Positions 50,892-60,430 of a stretch of DNA of 64,000 nt are shown here, in pieces. Both the position numbers and the translations under genes were made by a program. The notes below the pieces were generated by a model. That model was not told where the DNA came from. It was given only the letters and a program-made list of their open reading frames with translations, and ran no database searches. Source of the stretch: Bin87 sp026710825 (GTDB lineage: Bacteria > Chloroflexota > Dehalococcoidia > Lucifugimonadales > UBA3495); contig OZ247427.1 in assembly GCA_965232815.1 (NCBI GenBank), positions 1,736,001-1,800,000 of the forward strand, given 5' to 3'. Each line of letters begins with the position of its first letter. Within the stretch, counting starts at the first letter, position 1.

Positions 50892-52502
50892 ATGCCCATG
50901 ATGACCGGCGGCCAGGCCCTGATGCGTTCGTTGTACCTCGAAGGCGTGCGCGTGATTTTCGGACTCCCCGGCGTGCAGCTTTACCACGCCCTTGACGCCC
51001 TCAACGACGTCCCCGGCATCCGGTTCATCACCACCCGCCACGAGCAGGCCACCACCTACATGGCCGACGGCTACGCCCGCGCCAGCGGTGAGATCGGCAC
51101 CGCCCTGATGGTCCCGGGACCCGGCCTGCTCAACGCCTCCGCCGGACTCAGCACCGCCTACTCCGCCTCGTCGCCCGTCCTCGTCGTCTGCGGCCAGATC
51201 GAGCGCGACCTCATCGGCGTGGACCGCGGCATGCTCCACGAGGTCAACGACCAGCAGGACGCCATCCGGCCCGTCACCAAGTACGTGCGCCGCATCATGG
51301 CGACCGAGGATGCCCCCGAGGCCGTCCACGAGGCCTTCCGCCAACTCAAGACCGGCCGCCCCCGTCCCGTGGAGGTCGAGATGCCTCCCGAGACCATGGC
51401 CGACCCGGGCGACGTAACCCTCATCGAATCCGAGGGCTACGCACGGCCCGCCGCGCCCGACGAGCAGGTCGCCCAGGCCGCCAGCATCCTGGCCGGCGCC
51501 CAGCGTCCGCTGATCTGGGCCGGCGGCGGTGTGATCTCATCCGAAGGATCGCAGCCGTTGGTGCGCCTCGCCGAGCGTCTGCAGGCTCCCGTCATCACCA
51601 CCGCCGAGGGCAAGGGCGCCATCGATGACCGGCACCCGCTGGCCCTGGGCGCGCTGCGTCTGCGCAACGACCCCGTCGCCAAGTCCGAGCCCAACTTCGA
51701 CGTCATCCTCGCCGTCGGCACCCGCCTGGCCTTCCCCGCCTGGCTGGGCGGTCAGCGCGTCGTCCAGATCGACATCGACCCCGAGGAACTCGGCCGCAAC
51801 TACGAGAACACCTACGGCGTGGCTGGCGACGCCCGCACCGTCATGGAGCAGGTGGACGCCAAGCTCGCCGAGTCCATCGCCCCGGGATCCCGACCGTCCA
51901 TGGCTGACGACGTGGTGGCCCTGCGCCAGCAGCGCAAGGAGAGTGCGCTGCGTCCCGAGCCCCAGGAGTCCCTGCTGGCGGCCGTCCGCTCCGCGTCGCC
52001 GGACGACACGATCCTGGTGTCCGGCATGACCCAGCTTGGCTACTACGCCCGCGCCTTCTGGCCCACCTACGAGCCGCGCACCTTCATCACGTCCAGCTAC
52101 TCCGGCAACCTGGGCTACGCCTACCCCACCGCGCTGGGAGCCAAGGTCGCCCAGCCCGACCGGCCGGTGGTGGCCCTGTGCGGCGATGGCGGGTTCCTGT
52201 TCAACTCGCAGGAGATGGCCACGGCGGTGCAGCACGGCATCAACGCCATCGCGGTGGTGTTCAACGACAACGCCTACGGCAACGTCATGCGCGACCAGGT
52301 CAACCGCTTCCAGGGACGCGTCGTCGGCGCCGAGCTGCACAACCCCGACTTCGTCAAACTCGCCGAGGCCTATGGAATGAAGGGCATCCGCGCCGAGGGC
52401 CCCGAAGCCCTCGAATCAACCCTCAAAGACGCCATAGCCGCCAACGCCCCCGCCCTAATCGAAGTCCCCGTAAGCATGATGCCAACCCCGTTCGAGGGGT
52501 AG
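50892..52502 (+). CDS. Thiamine pyrophosphate-dependent enzyme, acetolactate synthase-like
   Basis: 536-residue TPP enzyme of the acetolactate synthase/benzoylformate decarboxylase family. TTRHEQATTYMADGYARASGE has the catalytic Glu; GDGGFLFNSQEMATAVQHGINAIAVVFNDNAYG is the TPP-binding GDG...N motif; ITSSYSGNLGYAYPTALGAKVA precedes it. The middle domain (about 185-340) binds FAD or ADP in relatives. A regulatory small subunit is not adjacent, so a catabolic decarboxylase is as likely as acetolactate synthase. Preferred start ATG 50892, preceded by AGGAAGG. Confidence 0.88.
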   Translation: MPMMTGGQALMRSLYLEGVRVIFGLPGVQLYHALDALNDVPGIRFITTRHEQATTYMADGYARASGEIGTALMVPGPGLLNASAGLSTAYSASSPVLVVCGQIERDLIGVDRGMLHEVNDQQDAIRPVTKYVRRIMATEDAPEAVHEAFRQLKTGRPRPVEVEMPPETMADPGDVTLIESEGYARPAAPDEQVAQAASILAGAQRPLIWAGGGVISSEGSQPLVRLAERLQAPVITTAEGKGAIDDRHPLALGALRLRNDPVAKSEPNFDVILAVGTRLAFPAWLGGQRVVQIDIDPEELGRNYENTYGVAGDARTVMEQVDAKLAESIAPGSRPSMADDVVALRQQRKESALRPEPQESLLAAVRSASPDDTILVSGMTQLGYYARAFWPTYEPRTFITSSYSGNLGYAYPTALGAKVAQPDRPVVALCGDGGFLFNSQEMATAVQHGINAIAVVFNDNAYGNVMRDQVNRFQGRVVGAELHNPDFVKLAEAYGMKGIRAEGPEALESTLKDAIAANAPALIEVPVSMMPTPFEG

Positions 52503-52569
52503 ACGACGAAATGGTTTCGGCGCCGGCGGACATAAAGAACATGTGATCATGAAACAGGAGGGCACCCGA

Positions 52570-54573
52570 ATGCGCATTGAGAGCATAACATTGAGCAATT
52601 TCCGATGTTTCGGCCCTACGCCCACTCACATCGATTTGGGTGACGCTACCTGTTTTATAGGAGCCAATGGGTCTGGCAAATCTGCAGTTCTTCAAGCTCT
52701 TCTAAAGCTCTTCGGGGTGCGGAGAGTCGACCGAAATATCAACCCCGCAGATTTCCACGTACCAAAAGGTGAGACCATCAATGATGCGGATAGTCGCGAG
52801 CTATTCATCGAAGCCAAGCTCTCCTTCCCCGACCTATCTGAAGAAAATGGACACGCCGTTGGCGTGCCCGAATGTTTCAATCAAATGACAATTGAAGATG
52901 TGAATGGTCGTCCATACTGCCGGATTCGGCTGAAAGCAACATGGGAAAAGTCCCGAACACCAGACGGTGAGGTGCACGAGGAACAATTTTGGATCACCAC
53001 TGGTGATGAGGATTTCACGGGACGCACATCAGCGTTGAGACCAGCTGATAGGTCACTAATTCACGTTTATTATATTCCGGCTGCCAGGGACCCAGCTCAA
53101 CAGATACGAAACTCAGCGGGATCAATTTTGCATCGGGTTTTTAGGGCTATCGAATGGACCGACCAATTTAAAGACGACGTCGAAGCCACCGCGCTGTGCT
53201 TGGCTGAAAAGTTCGAGTCGGAACAAGGCGTCAAATTGATGAATGACAAATTGGCTACCACTTGGCATGAATTTACCGACGGCGAATTTTTTAGAGATGT
53301 AAAGTTGAATCCGATCGGTAGTAGTTTTGAGGATTTTGTTGCCAGAATTGAAGCACTGTTCCAACCATCGCCCGATGGTCTAGACGTTCCTGTCAGCCGC
53401 CTTAGTGATGGGATGCGTTCGTTGTTCTACCTCACCCTGATTAAAACGGTTTTCGATGTCGAGCAACAGGTGTCCACTTCTACAGAAGAGGGAATTTCAT
53501 ACCAGAGGCTAGCCGTACCGACGCTAACGTATTTGGCAATCGAAGAGCCGGAAAACCACCTGGCACCGCATTATCTAGCGAGGGTGATCGATACGTTCAA
53601 AGGAATGATCAGTTCGCAAAGGGTACAATTTGCTATTACTAGCCATTCGCCGTCTGTTTTGCGAAGAATTGCACCGGAAGATGTCCGGTTCGTTAGACTG
53701 TCGAACCTGCGGGAAACCATCGTGAAGCCGATCATTTTGCCTGCCGATCAAACGGAAGCTTTCACCTATGTCAAGCAGGCAATACAAGCATACCCTGAGT
53801 TATATTTTTCTAAGGCGGTAGTTTTGGGCGAAGGAACCAGTGAGGAAATCGTGCTGCCCAAGGTAGCATGCGCTTTGGGACTACAACTGGACCCGGGATT
53901 CATCTCTGTGGTTCCGTTGGGCGGTCGACACGTTAACCATTTTTGGAAGTTGTTGCATGAGTTGGAAATCCCTTACGTCACGCTCCTCGATTACGATCGA
54001 TTCAGGACAGGCGGATCTTGGGGTCGCATCAAATATGTTCGCGATGAACTGCAGCAAATAGGCATATCCTTGGACGCTGGGGCGGGCCTTTCAGATATTG
54101 AGCAAATGTTGGATCAAGACGACGATGATGAAAACTTAAACGAGCAAATGATATGGTTGCAACGATTGGAGGAGAATCGCGTATTTTTCTCGGGTCAGTT
54201 GGATTTGGATTATGCCATGTTAAAGGCGTTTCCATCGGCATATCGCCAGCTTACCCCGACGGAACGCGGGCCCAGGGTCCCGGAACCCGGCGATCCTAAT
54301 TACGACAGTCTGGTCAAAGCAGCCTTTGCTGCGGTAGTGAAACGTGATGTCTCTGCTATCAATGATTTGCCTCAAATCGGCGACGCTAGCGCATTGTTTT
54401 GGTATCGGTATCTTTTCTTGAACCGCAGCAAACCCTCGACGCATCTGTCTGCATTTCTCCACTTGAGTGACGCCGATATCGCCGACGGTTGCCCGAATGT
54501 CTTGCGGCGCATGTTCAATACTGTGCAAAGTATATCCCCGCCAGTCCATCCTAATAACGGTGAGACCCAATGA
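52570..54573 (+). CDS. gajA: Gabija defence protein GajA (OLD-family ATPase-nuclease)
   Basis: 667-residue overcoming-lysogenization-defect protein: N-terminal ABC-like ATPase with Walker A GANGSGKS (31-38), then VPTLTYLAIEEPENHLAPHYLARVIDTFKGM (Walker B/D-loop) and AITSHSPSVLRRI; C-terminal TOPRIM nuclease with VVLGEGTSEEIVLPKVACAL and LLDYDRFRTGG (DxD). In Gabija, GajA is a nucleotide-gated nicking endonuclease that works with GajB. Start ATG 52570 with AGGAGGG. Overlaps gajB by four bases. AT-rich relative to the TPP gene upstream. Confidence 0.85.
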   Translation: MRIESITLSNFRCFGPTPTHIDLGDATCFIGANGSGKSAVLQALLKLFGVRRVDRNINPADFHVPKGETINDADSRELFIEAKLSFPDLSEENGHAVGVPECFNQMTIEDVNGRPYCRIRLKATWEKSRTPDGEVHEEQFWITTGDEDFTGRTSALRPADRSLIHVYYIPAARDPAQQIRNSAGSILHRVFRAIEWTDQFKDDVEATALCLAEKFESEQGVKLMNDKLATTWHEFTDGEFFRDVKLNPIGSSFEDFVARIEALFQPSPDGLDVPVSRLSDGMRSLFYLTLIKTVFDVEQQVSTSTEEGISYQRLAVPTLTYLAIEEPENHLAPHYLARVIDTFKGMISSQRVQFAITSHSPSVLRRIAPEDVRFVRLSNLRETIVKPIILPADQTEAFTYVKQAIQAYPELYFSKAVVLGEGTSEEIVLPKVACALGLQLDPGFISVVPLGGRHVNHFWKLLHELEIPYVTLLDYDRFRTGGSWGRIKYVRDELQQIGISLDAGAGLSDIEQMLDQDDDDENLNEQMIWLQRLEENRVFFSGQLDLDYAMLKAFPSAYRQLTPTERGPRVPEPGDPNYDSLVKAAFAAVVKRDVSAINDLPQIGDASALFWYRYLFLNRSKPSTHLSAFLHLSDADIADGCPNVLRRMFNTVQSISPPVHPNNGETQ

Positions 54574-56441
54574 CAAATAAGATTGCGGTAGAAAATTGGC
54601 AGCCCCATGAGTTAATGTTAGAGGATGGGGCGGCGGCGGCGGTGCGTGATTTGAACAACAGTTCCATTATCGTCGCTGGCCCGGGTGCAGGGAAGACGGA
54701 GTTGCTAGCGCAAAGGGCCTCATTCCTTCTTGAAACGGGATCTTGCCCTTTCCCATGTCGAATATTAGCGCTTAGCTATAAAAAGGATGCCGCTAAAAAT
54801 CTCAAGGATCGTGTGGTCCAGCGTAGCGGGCGAGAACTCGCACACCGCGTTGATTCGCATACTTTCGATGCTTTTACGAAGTCAGTCTTAGATCGTTTTC
54901 GTAACGGCTTGCCGGACCTCTACAGGCCGTCTGCCGATTACCAAATCGATACGAATAGCAAGACTAGGGATTTGATCAATCAATTACCGCCACGTGAAGG
55001 CCTAACGAGAGCCGATATGCAGCGGCTACCGATCGCGGATTTTCAACTGTCGTATATGTACGGGAGCGACGTCCAAGCTCGGTCAGCTCATGAAGCGATA
55101 TTTGCAGATAGACTCGCCACGGCATTCTGGACTTATATGCTGCATGAGTTTTCACCTTCCGTCGCCACCTTTTGGATGATCAACAGGTTGGCCAATTTGC
55201 TGTTGCTCAAAAATGCACACCTGCGAGCGGCTTTCAGGCAGACATATCCTTTCGTATTCATCGACGAATTCCAAGATACGACAGGGTTGCAATACGACCT
55301 GCTACAAACGATGTTCCAGAGCAGGGGTGTAAATGTGACGGCGGTGGGGGACCATAAACAACGCATCATGGCTTGGGCTGGTGCTTTAGACGGTGTATTC
55401 GACAAATTTAGGGATGATTTTGGCGCGAGCGAACACTATTTGGTATCAAACTACCGATCATCTCAACGACTGGTGGAGATTCAACAGTCGATTGCCGTGG
55501 CCCTAGAAGGGCAATCTGTCGTGGAATCGTTATCCAAGGCAGAGCAAGCCGAGGGAGGAGATTGCTACGTGCTGTCATTCCCTAACGACGGCATTGAAGC
55601 ACAGCATGTAGCTCGACTTATTGAACGGTGGATTGTTGAAGAAGACGTGGATCCTAGGCAAATTTGTGTCCTCCTTCGCGTGAGAGTCGCTAGGGGTACC
55701 GCTCAGTTGATCCAAGCCCTGGCAGACCTTAAAATCGATGCCCGGGTTGAGGATCAATTCCAAGACCTTTTGAGTGAACCAATCACGGGGTTGCTCTTTG
55801 ATGTTCTACGGTTAGCGACTCAGCCACGTGTTCCTGATGCTTGGACTCGAACGTTGGACTGCCTGGATATCGTGAGAGGATCTACAACAGCAGACTCCGA
55901 GACGGTGCTCCGTGAAGAACTCTCTAGGTTTTTAAGATCCATGCGGAGCGACATTATGGCTTGTTCCGGTGGTCGCGATGAGATTCGCCATGCTATTCAA
56001 CAAATCGTAGACTTTGTCGGATCATCGGAAATAAGAATGCTGTATCCACAGTACGCTCAGGGACCTTATTTTTGCCAGCAACTGGATCTGATCGCCGAGC
56101 ACTTGTCGAATTGTTGGACCAACGACAGCTGGATTGGTGCGCTCGACAATTTTGAAGGCAAATCGTCGATTCCCATGATGACCATCCACAAAAGCAAGGG
56201 GCTAGAGTACCATTCTGTCGTCGTATTGGGACTTGAAGATGAAGAATTGTTCCGCTATAAAGACGACCCCCATGAAGAAACGTGTGCCTTCTTCGTAGCT
56301 TTTTCTAGAGCTAAGCGACGTGTCGTCTTTACAGCTTGCGAATCGCGAAGTGTTGGGCGTCTTAATAGGCACACTCTGGATATCGCACCCTTGTACGATA
56401 TTCTCGAGCAAGCCGGCGTGGTTATTGAAAATATTGCCTGA
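54570..56441 (+). CDS. gajB: Gabija defence protein GajB (UvrD-like helicase)
   Basis: 623-residue SF1 helicase: Walker A AGPGAGKTELLAQRA, motif Ia ILALSYKKDAAKNLKDRV, Walker B FVFIDEFQDTTGLQYDLLQTM, motif III TAVGDHKQRIMAWAGALDG, motif IV VSNYRSSQRLVE, motif V MTIHKSKGLEYHSVVVLGLEDEEL and motif VI FVAFSRAKRRVVF. Gene pair and order match Gabija. Longer than the best-studied GajB (about 490 residues). Low GC and overlapping start suggest a transferred two-gene operon. Confidence 0.85.
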   Translation: MTNKIAVENWQPHELMLEDGAAAAVRDLNNSSIIVAGPGAGKTELLAQRASFLLETGSCPFPCRILALSYKKDAAKNLKDRVVQRSGRELAHRVDSHTFDAFTKSVLDRFRNGLPDLYRPSADYQIDTNSKTRDLINQLPPREGLTRADMQRLPIADFQLSYMYGSDVQARSAHEAIFADRLATAFWTYMLHEFSPSVATFWMINRLANLLLLKNAHLRAAFRQTYPFVFIDEFQDTTGLQYDLLQTMFQSRGVNVTAVGDHKQRIMAWAGALDGVFDKFRDDFGASEHYLVSNYRSSQRLVEIQQSIAVALEGQSVVESLSKAEQAEGGDCYVLSFPNDGIEAQHVARLIERWIVEEDVDPRQICVLLRVRVARGTAQLIQALADLKIDARVEDQFQDLLSEPITGLLFDVLRLATQPRVPDAWTRTLDCLDIVRGSTTADSETVLREELSRFLRSMRSDIMACSGGRDEIRHAIQQIVDFVGSSEIRMLYPQYAQGPYFCQQLDLIAEHLSNCWTNDSWIGALDNFEGKSSIPMMTIHKSKGLEYHSVVVLGLEDEELFRYKDDPHEETCAFFVAFSRAKRRVVFTACESRSVGRLNRHTLDIAPLYDILEQAGVVIENIA

Positions 56442-56766
56442 TCAATCGGGGTTGGGAAGGGCACTAACCACAGCATTGCATCCATCTCGCACCTGAAAGG
56501 CGATTGGTTCGAGGAGGGATACTACGTGATCGGGGCTGGCGATGGGGTGGAACGGGGCTTGGGATGATAGTTGGAGTCGATCTCTGATGCTTGCGGGCTA
56601 CGGTCGTATTCGCCGTTAAAATTAGCTCGGTTGATGTAACAGTGCGGGCACTCAAGCAACGATCACTAATCTCCCATCGCTGTGCTATCATGCCCACGGC
56701 GGCGACTCTTACCGCCGCACGTCAGGCACTCAGCGTTACGCATTGCATCCATCCGAGGAGGTAATC
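56442..56766. other. Noncoding region after Gabija, with a 14-base direct repeat
   Basis: About 325 bases. GCATTGCATCCATC occurs at 56473-56486 and again at 56740-56753, flanking the middle part. No coding frame or RNA gene seen; a GAGGAGG Shine-Dalgarno belongs to the next gene. Confidence 0.45.
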
Positions 56767-57753
56767 ATGGCTGGAAACTACACCATCAGCGTCGGCACCG
56801 TCGGCGGTGGGCTCTCCGTAAGCCCCGACGGCGGCGAATCCTGGAACCGCATCCGCACCCCGCTGCCCACCGAGTGCAACATCCGCGCTCTCGCAGTTGA
56901 CCCCAACAACAAGCACCGCATCTACGCCGGCTCCGACGGCGGACTCTTCCGCTCCAACGACAATGGCTTCACCTGGGAATACGTCGAGTCCCCCATGGAC
57001 GACCTGCAGATCTGGTCCGTCGGCGTCGACCCCGATGACTCCGACACGGTCTTCGTCGGCACCCGGCCCAACGCCTTCCGCTCCCGCGACGGCGGCCAGT
57101 CCTGGGAAGCCCTGGACCTCGGCGTCCGCATGCCCTGCCCCATCGGCATTCCGCGCACCACCAACATCATCGTTGACCCGCGCGACACCCGCACCGTCTG
57201 GGCCGGCATCGAGGTCGACGGCGTGTACCGCAGCCTGGACGGCGGCGACAACTGGACTCGCCTGCCCGACCTGGGGCCCGATCCCTTCCACGGCGACATC
57301 CACGGCATGGCCCTCAAGCCCGGCCCCGACGCCGCCATCTACTGCACCACGCCCTTCGGGATCTCCACCAGCAACGACGAGGGCGAGAGCTGGGAGCTGC
57401 ACGAGTTCCCGCGCTTCCATGAGGAAGACATCCGCTCCTACTGCCGCGGCATGGTCATCAAGCCCACCGACGCCAGCACCATGTTCGTCGGCAACGGCGA
57501 CTCCATCCCCGGCATCACCGGCACCATCCGCCGCACCCAGGACGCCGGCGGCTCGTGGGATGAGCCGGAACTGTCCCAGACCCCCAACTCGGTGGTGTAC
57601 TGGTTCGCCGCCAGCCCTCACGTTGACGATGTCATGGTCGCCGCCAGCATCTACGGCTACGTGTACGTCAGCACCGACGGCGGCAACAACTGGGACAAGA
57701 TCCAGAAGGAGTTCGGCGAAATCCGCTCCCTGGCCCTCACACCCAACGAATAG
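56767..57753 (+). CDS. BNR/Asp-box repeat protein (sortilin-like beta propeller)
   Basis: 328 residues with seven Asp boxes of the form SxDxGxxW: SPDGGESW, SNDNGFTW, SRDGGQSW, SLDGGDNW, SNDEGESW, TQDAGGSW and STDGGNNW. Each lies at a beta turn of a propeller blade, giving a six- or seven-bladed propeller. No signal peptide or active-site signature of a sialidase; probably cytoplasmic or a binding protein. GAGGAGG before ATG 56767. Function unknown. Confidence 0.85.
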   Translation: MAGNYTISVGTVGGGLSVSPDGGESWNRIRTPLPTECNIRALAVDPNNKHRIYAGSDGGLFRSNDNGFTWEYVESPMDDLQIWSVGVDPDDSDTVFVGTRPNAFRSRDGGQSWEALDLGVRMPCPIGIPRTTNIIVDPRDTRTVWAGIEVDGVYRSLDGGDNWTRLPDLGPDPFHGDIHGMALKPGPDAAIYCTTPFGISTSNDEGESWELHEFPRFHEEDIRSYCRGMVIKPTDASTMFVGNGDSIPGITGTIRRTQDAGGSWDEPELSQTPNSVVYWFAASPHVDDVMVAASIYGYVYVSTDGGNNWDKIQKEFGEIRSLALTPNE

Positions 57754-57762
57754 CGTCCGACA

Positions 57763-57790
57763 CCGCTCATCCTGAGCCTGTCGAAGGATG
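57763..57790. repeat. REP-like repeat, CATCCTGAGCC family
   Basis: CCGCTCATCCTGAGCCTGTC then GAAGGATG, the clean form of the unit also seen at 50627-50679. Confidence 0.8.
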
Positions 57791-57796
57791 AAGCAT

Positions 57797-57826
57797 GCCC
57801 CTCTCCTCAAAAGGGAGAGGGGCTTT
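57797..57826 (+). terminator. Rho-independent terminator
   Basis: GCCCCTCTCC / GGAGAGGGGC 10-base stem with loop TCAAAAG, then TTTT. Follows the BNR gene. Confidence 0.85.
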
Positions 57827-57877
57827 TGATGCTAAAATGCCAACATCAGGGAGCCACACCCGGCAGGCTGGTGCAAC

Positions 57878-58429
57878 ATGACCACGACCAAACTGATCAC
57901 TGCCGATGAGCTGCTGATGATGCCCAGGGATGACTACCACTATGAGTTGGTGCGTGGTGTGCTCACTGAACCGTTGCCGCCTCACTTTGACCCACATGGC
58001 AATGCGGCGGCTAGATTTGGTTACACGTTGAGCAAATACGAGGCCGACACCAGCTATGGCGTTGTGACGGGCCGTGCGGGGTTTCATCTGGAGACCGACC
58101 CTGATACGGTGCGTGCCCCAGATATAGGCTGGGTGGCCCCCGGCCGCATCGCGGAACATGTAACCGGCTATCCACGCGTATCGCCAGACTTGGCTGTGGA
58201 AATCAAGGAATCTTACGAAACTCGGGAGGGTATGGACGAAAGAGCCGCTATGTGGCTCGGCTTCAGTTCGCGCATGGTGTGGGTTGCCGACCCCGAAACC
58301 ACCACCATTACCCGCTATCGCCCCGGGCAGGACCCCGAAACTCCCGGCGAAGACGACATACTGGACGGTGGTGATCTCCTGCCCGGGTTCAGCATCCCAG
58401 TCTGGCAACTCTTCCGCCGCCACCGGTAG
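57878..58429 (+). CDS. Uma2-family (DUF820) protein
   Basis: 183 residues with the DUF820 layout: ITADELLMMPRDDYHYELVRGVLTEPLPP, VRAPDIGWVAP (Asp) and PDLAVEIKESYETREGMDERAAMWLGFSSRMVWVADPETTTITRYRPGQ. Second Uma2 protein in the window; smaller and lacks the coiled coil of the one at 25701-26444. Nuclease-fold protein of unknown target. GGGAGCC about 20 bases upstream of ATG 57878 is the only Shine-Dalgarno-like site. Confidence 0.85.
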   Translation: MTTTKLITADELLMMPRDDYHYELVRGVLTEPLPPHFDPHGNAAARFGYTLSKYEADTSYGVVTGRAGFHLETDPDTVRAPDIGWVAPGRIAEHVTGYPRVSPDLAVEIKESYETREGMDERAAMWLGFSSRMVWVADPETTTITRYRPGQDPETPGEDDILDGGDLLPGFSIPVWQLFRRHR

Positions 58430-58480
58430 CCTGCCTCAACCTCAACAGCATCACCTCTAAATCCACTACGGAGCGCATCA

Positions 58481-59350
58481 ATGCCAACCTTTGATTCCGA
58501 CGGCGTGCAGATTTTCTACCAGTCCACCGGCGAGGGCTTTCCGCTCATCTGGAGCCACGAGTTCGCCGGTTCCTACGAGAGCTGGGAGCAGCAGGTGCGC
58601 TACTTCAGCCACCGCTACCGCGTCATCACCTACAACGACCGCGGTTACCCGCCCTCCGAAGTGCCCACCGATCCCGAGGCGTATTCGCAGGACGTCACCC
58701 TCGAGGACCTGCGCCGTCTCATGGACCATCTCGGCTTGGACCAGGCCTACATCGGCGGCCTGTCCATGGGCGGCAACGTCGCCCTGAATTTCGCCCTGCG
58801 CTACCCTGAACGTTGCAAGGCCATCATCGTGGCGTCCGCCGGCTCCGGCACCACCCACAACGAGGCCTTCCGCACCGGCGGCGAGGCAATGGCCGCCCGA
58901 CTGCTGGCCGAGGGCACTCCGCCCGTCATGAAGGACTACGGCAGCGGCCCCACTCGCGTCCAGCTCCAGCGCAAGGACCCGCGCGGCTACGAGGAATTCA
59001 TGCGGCTGTTGTTTGGACACAACGCCCGCGGTTCCGCCTACACCTTCCGCGGCGTCCAGTTGAAGCGTCCCACCATCGACCAGCTAATTCCCCAAATGAA
59101 CGCTTGCCAGGTTCCCACGCTCATCATGATCGGCGACGAGGACGACCCCTGCGTCGAACCGTCCATCATGATAAAACGCCACATGCCCCGCAGCGGCCTC
59201 GCCGTGCTGCCCCAGTGCGGCCACGCCATCAACCTGGAGGAACCGGCCCTGTTCAACCAGCTGGTGTCCGACTTCCTGTCGTCCGTCGAGGCCGGCAAGT
59301 GGGCCGACCACCCCCTGGGCGACACACCCTACTCCACCGGCTCCCGGTAG
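58481..59350 (+). CDS. Alpha/beta hydrolase
   Basis: 289 residues. GVQIFYQSTGEGFPLIWSHEFAGSYESWEQQV is the typical N-terminal strand and oxyanion loop (SHEF), YIGGLSMGGNVALNFALRYPERC holds the nucleophile Ser, LIMIGDEDDPCVEPS the acid, and PQCGHAINLEEPALFNQLV the His. Substrate not predictable; esterase/lactonase-type. GGAG before ATG 58481. Confidence 0.9.
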   Translation: MPTFDSDGVQIFYQSTGEGFPLIWSHEFAGSYESWEQQVRYFSHRYRVITYNDRGYPPSEVPTDPEAYSQDVTLEDLRRLMDHLGLDQAYIGGLSMGGNVALNFALRYPERCKAIIVASAGSGTTHNEAFRTGGEAMAARLLAEGTPPVMKDYGSGPTRVQLQRKDPRGYEEFMRLLFGHNARGSAYTFRGVQLKRPTIDQLIPQMNACQVPTLIMIGDEDDPCVEPSIMIKRHMPRSGLAVLPQCGHAINLEEPALFNQLVSDFLSSVEAGKWADHPLGDTPYSTGSR

Positions 59351-59374
59351 TCGCCCGAAACCTGGTAATAACGT

Positions 59375-59399
59375 CGGGGCAGGTTCGAAACCTGCCCCG
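59375..59399. repeat. Palindromic repeat, GGGGCAGG variant
   Basis: CGGGGCAGGTT, CGA, AACCTGCCCCG. Follows the hydrolase gene and is a relative of the GGGGCGGGTTT family. Confidence 0.8.
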
Positions 59400-59500
59400 T
59401 ATTGTTTGGCGGACGATGCATCCCAATTTGCGCCAATCTCGACGGAGGCAATCCCAGTCATCAATCCTGCCCATCTTGTGCATCGATGTAGACGCCGCGA

Positions 59501-60403
59501 TCACCGTCCCCAACCCACCGGAATAACCTCGCGAAACTGCCGCATCGCCTCGATGTGCTGGTCAACGGCGCTCAGCGGGCCGCGTCGCGCCTCCGCCATG
59601 ACGTGCGTGCCGCCCATCGATTGCCAGCCCTCCACCTCGGCCAGCCATTCCTCCGGCGACTTGTCGGGCATGCGGATGCGTCCCGCCAGTTCAACATCCG
59701 CTGGTTGCCGTCCCGCTTCGGCGATGTAGGTCTGCATCTTGTCCAGCACGCCACGAGCCACATCGCCCGGTGGGAAGCTGGGGAACCATCCGTCTCCCAT
59801 GCGCGCGATGCGGCGCAGCACAACGTCCCTGGGCACCGGCCCGGCCGACCCGCCGGCGCCGAACCACACCGGTATTGGTCGCTGCACCGGCAGCGGCTTG
59901 ATGCCGGCGGACCGCACCGTGTGCCAGCGGCCTTCAAAGTCCACCACATCCTGCGTCCACAGGGCGCGCATCAGGTCGATCTGTTCCTCCGAGCGGATCC
60001 CCCGAGTGGAGAAATCCTCGCCCAGCGCCTCGAACTCCACGTGGTTCCAGCCCACGCCGATACCCAGCGTCAACCGCCCGCCGCTCAGCACGTCGATCTC
60101 CGCTGCCTGCTTCGCTACCAGCGCGGTTTGCCGCTGAGGCAGAATAAGGATGCCCGTGATCAGCCGAATCTTGGTGGTGATCGCCGCGATGAACGCCAGC
60201 GTGGTCAGCGACTCGTGGATCACGCTGTGGTGCGTGTAGTAGGAGCCGCGCACGTGCTCGTGATGCTCCGGGTCCGCGCCCAGCACGTGGTCAGCGATGA
60301 ACAGGTAGTCAAACTCCATGCCCTCCACTGCCTGCACGTAGTCGCGGATGGCAACCGGGTCGGGCCCGATCTCGGTTTGCGGAAAAATTGCGCCTATTTG
60401 CAT
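59501..60403 (-). CDS. LLM-class flavin-dependent oxidoreductase (F420-type)
   Basis: 300 residues with the luciferase-like TIM barrel: MQIGAIFPQTEIGPDPVAIRDYVQAVEGMEFDYLFIADHVLGADP, LTTLAFIAAITTKIRLITGILILPQRQTALVAKQAAEIDVLSGGRLTLGIGVGWNHVEFEALG and IPVWFGAGGSAGPVPRDVVLRRIARMGDGWFP. Likely uses F420 or FMN. Third gene of a leftward run after the PARIS-like and aldo/keto reductase genes. Confidence 0.88.
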   Translation of the reverse strand: MQIGAIFPQTEIGPDPVAIRDYVQAVEGMEFDYLFIADHVLGADPEHHEHVRGSYYTHHSVIHESLTTLAFIAAITTKIRLITGILILPQRQTALVAKQAAEIDVLSGGRLTLGIGVGWNHVEFEALGEDFSTRGIRSEEQIDLMRALWTQDVVDFEGRWHTVRSAGIKPLPVQRPIPVWFGAGGSAGPVPRDVVLRRIARMGDGWFPSFPPGDVARGVLDKMQTYIAEAGRQPADVELAGRIRMPDKSPEEWLAEVEGWQSMGGTHVMAEARRGPLSAVDQHIEAMRQFREVIPVGWGR

Positions 60404-60430
60404 GTGAACCTCAAATGTGAATTGGATGGA

